Assembly (NCBI GenBank): GCA_002085085.1
Contig: MZGN01000006.1
Location: 1 to 34,144 of the forward strand
Direction of reading: 5' to 3'
Origin: Helicobacteraceae bacterium 4484_230
GTDB lineage: Bacteria; Campylobacterota; Campylobacteria; Campylobacterales; Sulfurimonadaceae
DNA: 34,144 bases
Part shown: positions 32,317 through 34,144 of the stretch, piece after piece
How positions within the stretch are numbered: position 1 is the first letter of the stretch
How the letters are laid out: each line of letters begins with the position of its first letter
The notes under the pieces: generated by a model
What the model saw: the letters and a program-made list of their open reading frames with translations, nothing else
Database searches by the model: none
What the model was told of the DNA's origin: nothing
Translations under genes and position numbers: made by a program

Positions 32317-33621
32317 ATGCACAACCTCTCCATCGTAATACTTGCCGCCGGCAAAGGCAGCAGAATGAAATCTCCGATTGCCAAAGTTCTTCATAATATA
32401 TGCGGCCGCCCAATGCTCTACTACTCCATAAAAGCCGCCAAAGAGATCTCGGACGATATCATAGTCGTAGTCGCACATCAAAAAGAGAAGGTGATCTCCC
32501 GGATAAACGAACTTTTTCAGGAGATCACTTTTGTTGTCCAGGATGCAGAAACCTTTCCCGGAACCGGCGGCGCCATGATGGGTATAAAGCCCAAGTATGA
32601 CAGCGTGCTGGTTTTAAACGGGGATATGCCGCTTGTCACACCGGAGTCGCTGCAAGGCTTTGTCGGCAGAGACGCAGATATCACCATGTCCGTCCTTGAC
32701 CTGGAAGACCCGTCAGGATACGGACGTGTAGTCATATCGGACCTTGGCGTAGAACGGATCATAGAAGAGAAGGATGCCAGCAACGAAGAGAAGCTGATTA
32801 AACATGTAAATGCAGGTGTTTACAGCTTTAAACGTTCTGTGCTTGAAAAGCACCTGCCCCACCTTTCCAACAACAATGCCCAGGCAGAATACTATCTCAC
32901 GGATATCATCTGGATGGCAAAGAGCGGAGGGCTTCACATAGAACCGCTTTTTGTCAAAGAGGAGCAGTTCAAAGGTGTCAACTCGAAATCCGACCTTGCA
33001 GCCTCTGAAGTGATCATGCAAAACCGCATAAAAGAGTACTGGATGCAAGAGGGAGTTGTCATGCAACTGCCTGAAACAATATATATCGACGAAGCAGTTG
33101 AATTCAAAGGCGAATGTATAGTGGAAAACGGGGTTCGCATTACCGGTAAGTGTCTGATAGAAAATTCCCATATAAAAGCACACTCCATTGTTGAAGAGAG
33201 TGTGATCATAAATTCGGATGCCGGGCCACTTAGCCATATACGCCCTCAAACACATATGGAAAATACACACATAGGGAACTTTGTAGAGGTGAAAAAATCG
33301 ACGCTCAAAGGTGTCAAAGCCGGACATTTGAGTTATATAGGAGATGCGGAGATCAATGAAGGTACAAATATGGGTGCCGGGGTCATTACCTGCAATTACG
33401 ACGGGAAGAAAAAGCATAAAACAATTATCGGCAAAAATGTCTTTATCGGTTCCGATACGCAGATAGTAGCTCCCTGCACGATAGATGACGACGTCATGAT
33501 CGCAGCCGGCACCACAGTAACCGCCAAATATGTCGAAAGCGGTGTGCTTGTACTGAGCCGAACACCGGTCAAATACATAAAAAACTTTTTTTACAACTTT
33601 TTTAATCTGGAGAAAAAGTGA
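32317..33621 (+). CDS. glmU: Bifunctional GlcNAc-1-phosphate uridyltransferase / glucosamine-1-phosphate acetyltransferase
   Basis: 434 residues, near the ~430 known for this phylum. The N-terminal nucleotidyltransferase starts with VILAAGKGSRMKS and has VLNGDMPLV (metal-binding Asp). The C-terminal left-handed beta-helix shows hexapeptide repeats (GVRITGKCLIENSHIKAHSIV) and the acetyltransferase site HIRPQTH, KAGHLSYIGDAEI (catalytic His), GAGVITCNYDG and PVKYIKN. It makes UDP-GlcNAc for peptidoglycan and LPS. coaBC overlaps its stop by 4 nt (GTGA), suggesting one transcript. Confidence 0.95.
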   Translation: MHNLSIVILAAGKGSRMKSPIAKVLHNICGRPMLYYSIKAAKEISDDIIVVVAHQKEKVISRINELFQEITFVVQDAETFPGTGGAMMGIKPKYDSVLVLNGDMPLVTPESLQGFVGRDADITMSVLDLEDPSGYGRVVISDLGVERIIEEKDASNEEKLIKHVNAGVYSFKRSVLEKHLPHLSNNNAQAEYYLTDIIWMAKSGGLHIEPLFVKEEQFKGVNSKSDLAASEVIMQNRIKEYWMQEGVVMQLPETIYIDEAVEFKGECIVENGVRITGKCLIENSHIKAHSIVEESVIINSDAGPLSHIRPQTHMENTHIGNFVEVKKSTLKGVKAGHLSYIGDAEINEGTNMGAGVITCNYDGKKKHKTIIGKNVFIGSDTQIVAPCTIDDDVMIAAGTTVTAKYVESGVLVLSRTPVKYIKNFFYNFFNLEKK

Positions 33622-34144
33622 ATATTCCCGAAAACCTTCTTGAGAAGAAAAAGATCCTGCTCGGTGTCACCGGCTCTATCGCAGCCTACAAAAGTCTGGA
33701 ACTGGTACGCCTTTTTGTAAAGGCGGGAGCCGATGTCAGAGTTGTAATGAGCGAAGCCGCAAAGAAATTTATCTCTCCTTTGAGTTTCGAGACACTCAGC
33801 CGCAATAAAGTGCTTGATGAACAGAGCGAATCATGGGCGGACGACCACAACCATATCAAAACGGGTGAGTGGGCCGATCTTTTTGTAATTGCCCCATGTA
33901 CGGCCAATACAATTGCAAAGCTTTCAAATGCCATTGCGGACAATATGCTTCTTCAAACGGCACTCGCCTACAGCGGTATGAAACTGCTGGCTCCGGCAGC
34001 GAACAGAGTGATCGATACTCAGAGCAAAGAGCTGGCATGTCAAAGCGTCGGCGACGGGGCCATGGCTGAACCGCTGGATATCTTCTGGCACAGTGCACAG
34101 GAACTTCTGAAAGAGGAGTTCTGGGAAGACCGCATGGTCATCGT
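33618..34144 (+). CDS. coaBC: CoaBC (phosphopantothenoylcysteine decarboxylase/ligase), 5' part, with a gap in the CoaB-upstream substrate motif
   Basis: The frame opens at GTG 33618 (overlapping the glmU TGA) and runs off the window after 175 codons; the ORF track missed it. KKILLGVTGSIAAYKS is the flavodoxin-like FMN site; HNHIKTGEWADLFVIAPCTANTIAKL contains the conserved His and the TANTIAK loop. The decarboxylase motif should read P(A)xMNxxMW followed about 31 residues later by ACG. Here PAAN (Asn129) is followed after only 10 residues by ACQSVGDGAMAEP. About 21 residues are thus missing in frame, including the MW part, while the catalytic-type Cys remains. The ligase half is beyond the window. 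The enzyme makes 4'-phosphopantetheine for CoA. Either a lesion, an unusual variant or an assembly error. Confidence 0.85.
   Translation, partial: MNIPENLLEKKKILLGVTGSIAAYKSLELVRLFVKAGADVRVVMSEAAKKFISPLSFETLSRNKVLDEQSESWADDHNHIKTGEWADLFVIAPCTANTIAKLSNAIADNMLLQTALAYSGMKLLAPAANRVIDTQSKELACQSVGDGAMAEPLDIFWHSAQELLKEEFWEDRMVI

Noticed and set aside
32713-33417. 234-aa minus-strand ORF
   Set aside because: Antisense shadow of glmU, which has complete motifs on the plus strand.
1-34144. Defence system, prophage, CRISPR, IS element or tRNA
   Set aside because: No nuclease/helicase/toxin cassettes, repeat-spacer arrays, transposases or cloverleaf sequences were seen; the gene content is core metabolism, repair and signalling.

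Overview
The window reads as chromosomal DNA of a Campylobacterota (Epsilonproteobacteria) member, most likely a free-living, possibly autotrophic relative of Sulfurimonas/Sulfuricurvum rather than a host-adapted Campylobacter or Helicobacter. The evidence is a Wolinella-type dihaem frdCAB operon, an sdhABE (methylmenaquinol:fumarate reductase type) operon, a short RecO, and the cluster accD-(thiE)-rlmH-dksA-membrane protein-dus, which I recall in the same order without thiE in Campylobacter jejuni. Genus is inference. I see no tRNA, rRNA, CRISPR array, insertion sequence or prophage. No gap between genes exceeds 300 bases.

Layout. 1-2522 (+): 3' end of sdhA, then sdhB and sdhE. 2550-4958 (+): exonuclease III and 4-alpha-glucanotransferase. 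4963-9782 (-): frdC-frdA-frdB followed by an unusual protein that resembles the N-terminal part of SdhB joined to the C-terminal part of SdhE, with the iron-sulfur ligands lost. 9900-11180 (+): a small winged-helix-like protein and a YheT-type hydrolase. 11221-15638 (-): TSUP transporter, uvrA and an outer-membrane barrel protein. 15846-16739 (+): a periplasmic-domain/TM protein resembling FliO. 16752-20963 (-): accD, thiE, a 5'-truncated rlmH, dksA, a membrane protein and dus. 21048-26871 (-): gltB-gltD. 27144-27761 (+): recO. 27793-32173 (-): trmA, a PAS-PAS-GGDEF-EAL protein and a membrane-anchored Hpt protein. 32317-34144 (+): glmU and the start of coaBC.

How the genes fit together. Two different fumarate/succinate enzymes lie within 10 kb, which would suit an organism running a reductive TCA cycle and/or fumarate respiration. 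gltBD, accD, glmU and coaBC provide nitrogen assimilation, malonyl-CoA, envelope sugar and CoA. uvrA, xth and recO are DNA repair genes. The Hpt and GGDEF-EAL proteins are orphan signalling parts.

Most interesting points: (1) the cluster-less SdhB/SdhE chimera downstream of frdCAB; (2) FrdC has Ile where Wolinella succinogenes has Glu C180, the key residue of the E-pathway, while all four haem histidines and Glu C66 are kept; (3) rlmH lacks its first ~39 codons exactly where thiE abuts it; (4) coaBC has an in-frame gap of about 21 codons in its substrate-binding motif; (5) TrmA carries an RlmD-like cysteine cluster. Points 3 and 4 could be real lesions or assembly errors; reads would decide.
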